Assembly: GCF_023283925.1 (NCBI RefSeq)
Contig: NZ_JAKIKX010000005.1
Coordinates: forward strand, 186,001-250,000
Direction: 5' to 3'
DNA from: Shewanella marisflavi
Lineage (GTDB): Bacteria > Pseudomonadota > Gammaproteobacteria > Enterobacterales > Shewanellaceae
DNA: 64,000 nucleotides
The notes beneath the pieces were generated by a model, which saw nothing but the letters and a program-made list of their open reading frames with translations, searched no databases and was not told the origin of the DNA. The stretch's first letter is position 1. Every line of letters starts with the position of its first letter. Positions 63,283-64,000 of this stretch are shown here, piece after piece. A program made the position numbers and the translations under genes.

Positions 63283-64000
63283 TAACAGATCCTTGGTAGC
63301 AATTCACCCTGAGGCAGGTCGAGATAGCGACTGCTTCCCCATGGGGTCTTGAGCACCACCTTACCTGTGTGAACCTGTTCGACATGGCCGATAATAGCTG
63401 CCTGTTGGCACTGGCCGTAGCGCTGAATGATCTCTAGTGCGCCCTCGGCGATGTCGCCAGGTACCGCCATAATGAAGGTGCCTTCGTTAGCTAGGTCATG
63501 GGGCTCAAAGCCATAGAGTTCACACAGGCCTTTTACCTCGTCACACACAGGGATTCTGCTCTCCTCCACGGTAATGCCGACCTCTGAGGCACTGGCCCAT
63601 TCGTTGAGCACAGCTGCCAGGCCGCCGCGGGTGGCGTCGCGCATGGCGTGAACTTGGATGTTGCAGGCGATAAGTTGCTCGACCACGGGCCAGAGGTTGG
63701 CGCAGTCGCTGACCAGCTCAGATTCTAGGGTGAGTCCCTCGCGGGCCATCAAGATGGCGGCGCCGTGACGGCCGATATCCCCTGAGACTATGATGGCATC
63801 GCCTACTTGCAGATTTTTCACCGAGATCTGCGGTTTTAACACGCGGCCGACGCCAGAGGTATTGATAAACAGACCATCGGCGCAGCCCTTAGGCACTACC
63901 TTGGTATCGCCGCAGACAATGCGGGTGCCGCTTTTGTGCAGTTCCTCGGCCATGCTGGCAACAATCGCCTTGAGATCCTTGATGGCAAAGCCCTCTTCGA
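63282..64000 (-). CDS. hypE: Hydrogenase maturation protein HypE, C-terminal part (runs off window end)
   Basis: The visible 238 residues continue past the window edge (upstream codons read EEGFAIKDLKAIVASM). Conserved parts are IVCGDTKVV, IIVSGDIGRHGAAILM, HAMRDATRGGLAAVLNEWA and the C-terminal SRYLDLPQGELLPRIC. The last two residues, IC, carry the essential cysteine that is carbamoylated then dehydrated to thiocyanate, a source of the hydrogenase CN ligands. Part of a hyp operon with hypA. Confidence 0.94.
   Translation of the reverse strand, partial: EEGFAIKDLKAIVASMAEELHKSGTRIVCGDTKVVPKGCADGLFINTSGVGRVLKPQISVKNLQVGDAIIVSGDIGRHGAAILMAREGLTLESELVSDCANLWPVVEQLIACNIQVHAMRDATRGGLAAVLNEWASASEVGITVEESRIPVCDEVKGLCELYGFEPHDLANEGTFIMAVPGDIAEGALEIIQRYGQCQQAAIIGHVEQVHTGKVVLKTPWGSSRYLDLPQGELLPRIC

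Overview
The window reads as a chromosomal segment of a marine gammaproteobacterium, almost certainly Shewanella. The diagnostic content is a small tetraheme cytochrome c next to htpX, an oleABCD long-chain olefin cluster, a TPP-riboswitch thiamine-uptake operon with a TonB receptor and PnuT, a LacI-controlled beta-glucoside regulon, curli secretion genes and Hyp hydrogenase maturation genes. Species cannot be fixed from the sequence alone. No rRNA, tRNA or CRISPR array was seen.

Layout. 1-2.7 kb: 5' end of an iron-type TonB receptor with a Fur-like box, a DUF2797 protein, and a GAF-GGDEF diguanylate cyclase. 2.7-5.6 kb: AT-rich accessory patch with a damaged IS4-family transposase, a small MarR-controlled operon with a palindromic operator, and a nested palindromic repeat. 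5.6-17.8 kb: beta-glucoside catabolism, comprising a TonB porin, LacI regulator, GPH symporter and GH1 glucosidase on the minus strand, and a FucP-type sugar transporter, GH3 glucosidase and ROK kinase on the plus strand. LacI-type operators (TGTAAGCGCTTACA) tie the two arms together. 17.9-25.3 kb: a DMT exporter, a GcvR-like ACT protein, and pstC-pstA-pstB-phoU behind a PhoB box. 25.5-30.5 kb: a membrane protein, GrpB-family, HNH nuclease, DUF1289 protein, an unusual doubly anchored lipoprotein and a methyltransferase.

30.7-35.5 kb: oleABCD. 35.7-41 kb: bioA diverging from bioBFCD. 41.2-42.8 kb: htpX and the tetraheme cytochrome with a CRP/FNR-type site. 43-46.1 kb: curlin-repeat protein, CsgD-like regulator, CsgE, CsgF, CsgG. 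47-54.2 kb: hinT, two PaaI-type thioesterases, a YcfL-type lipoprotein, then the riboswitch operon (TonB receptor, YkoF-like thiamine-binding protein, PnuT, kinase) and DoxX. 54.3-59.7 kb: nitroreductase, a diiron oxygen-binding-type protein paired with a soluble chemoreceptor-like helical protein, three GNAT acetyltransferases, and small envelope proteins. 59.7-62.7 kb: a low-GC insertion carrying one large ORC/Cdc6-like ATPase beside another palindromic repeat. 62.7-64 kb: a 54-residue HPGH membrane peptide, hypA and the 3' part of hypE.

Most genes are core metabolism and transport. The candidates for something less described are the lone ATPase at 60.4 kb, the ODP/chemoreceptor-like pair at 55-56.4 kb, the 21-bp perfect palindrome at the hinT promoter, and the dual operator/terminator palindrome at 8.9 kb.
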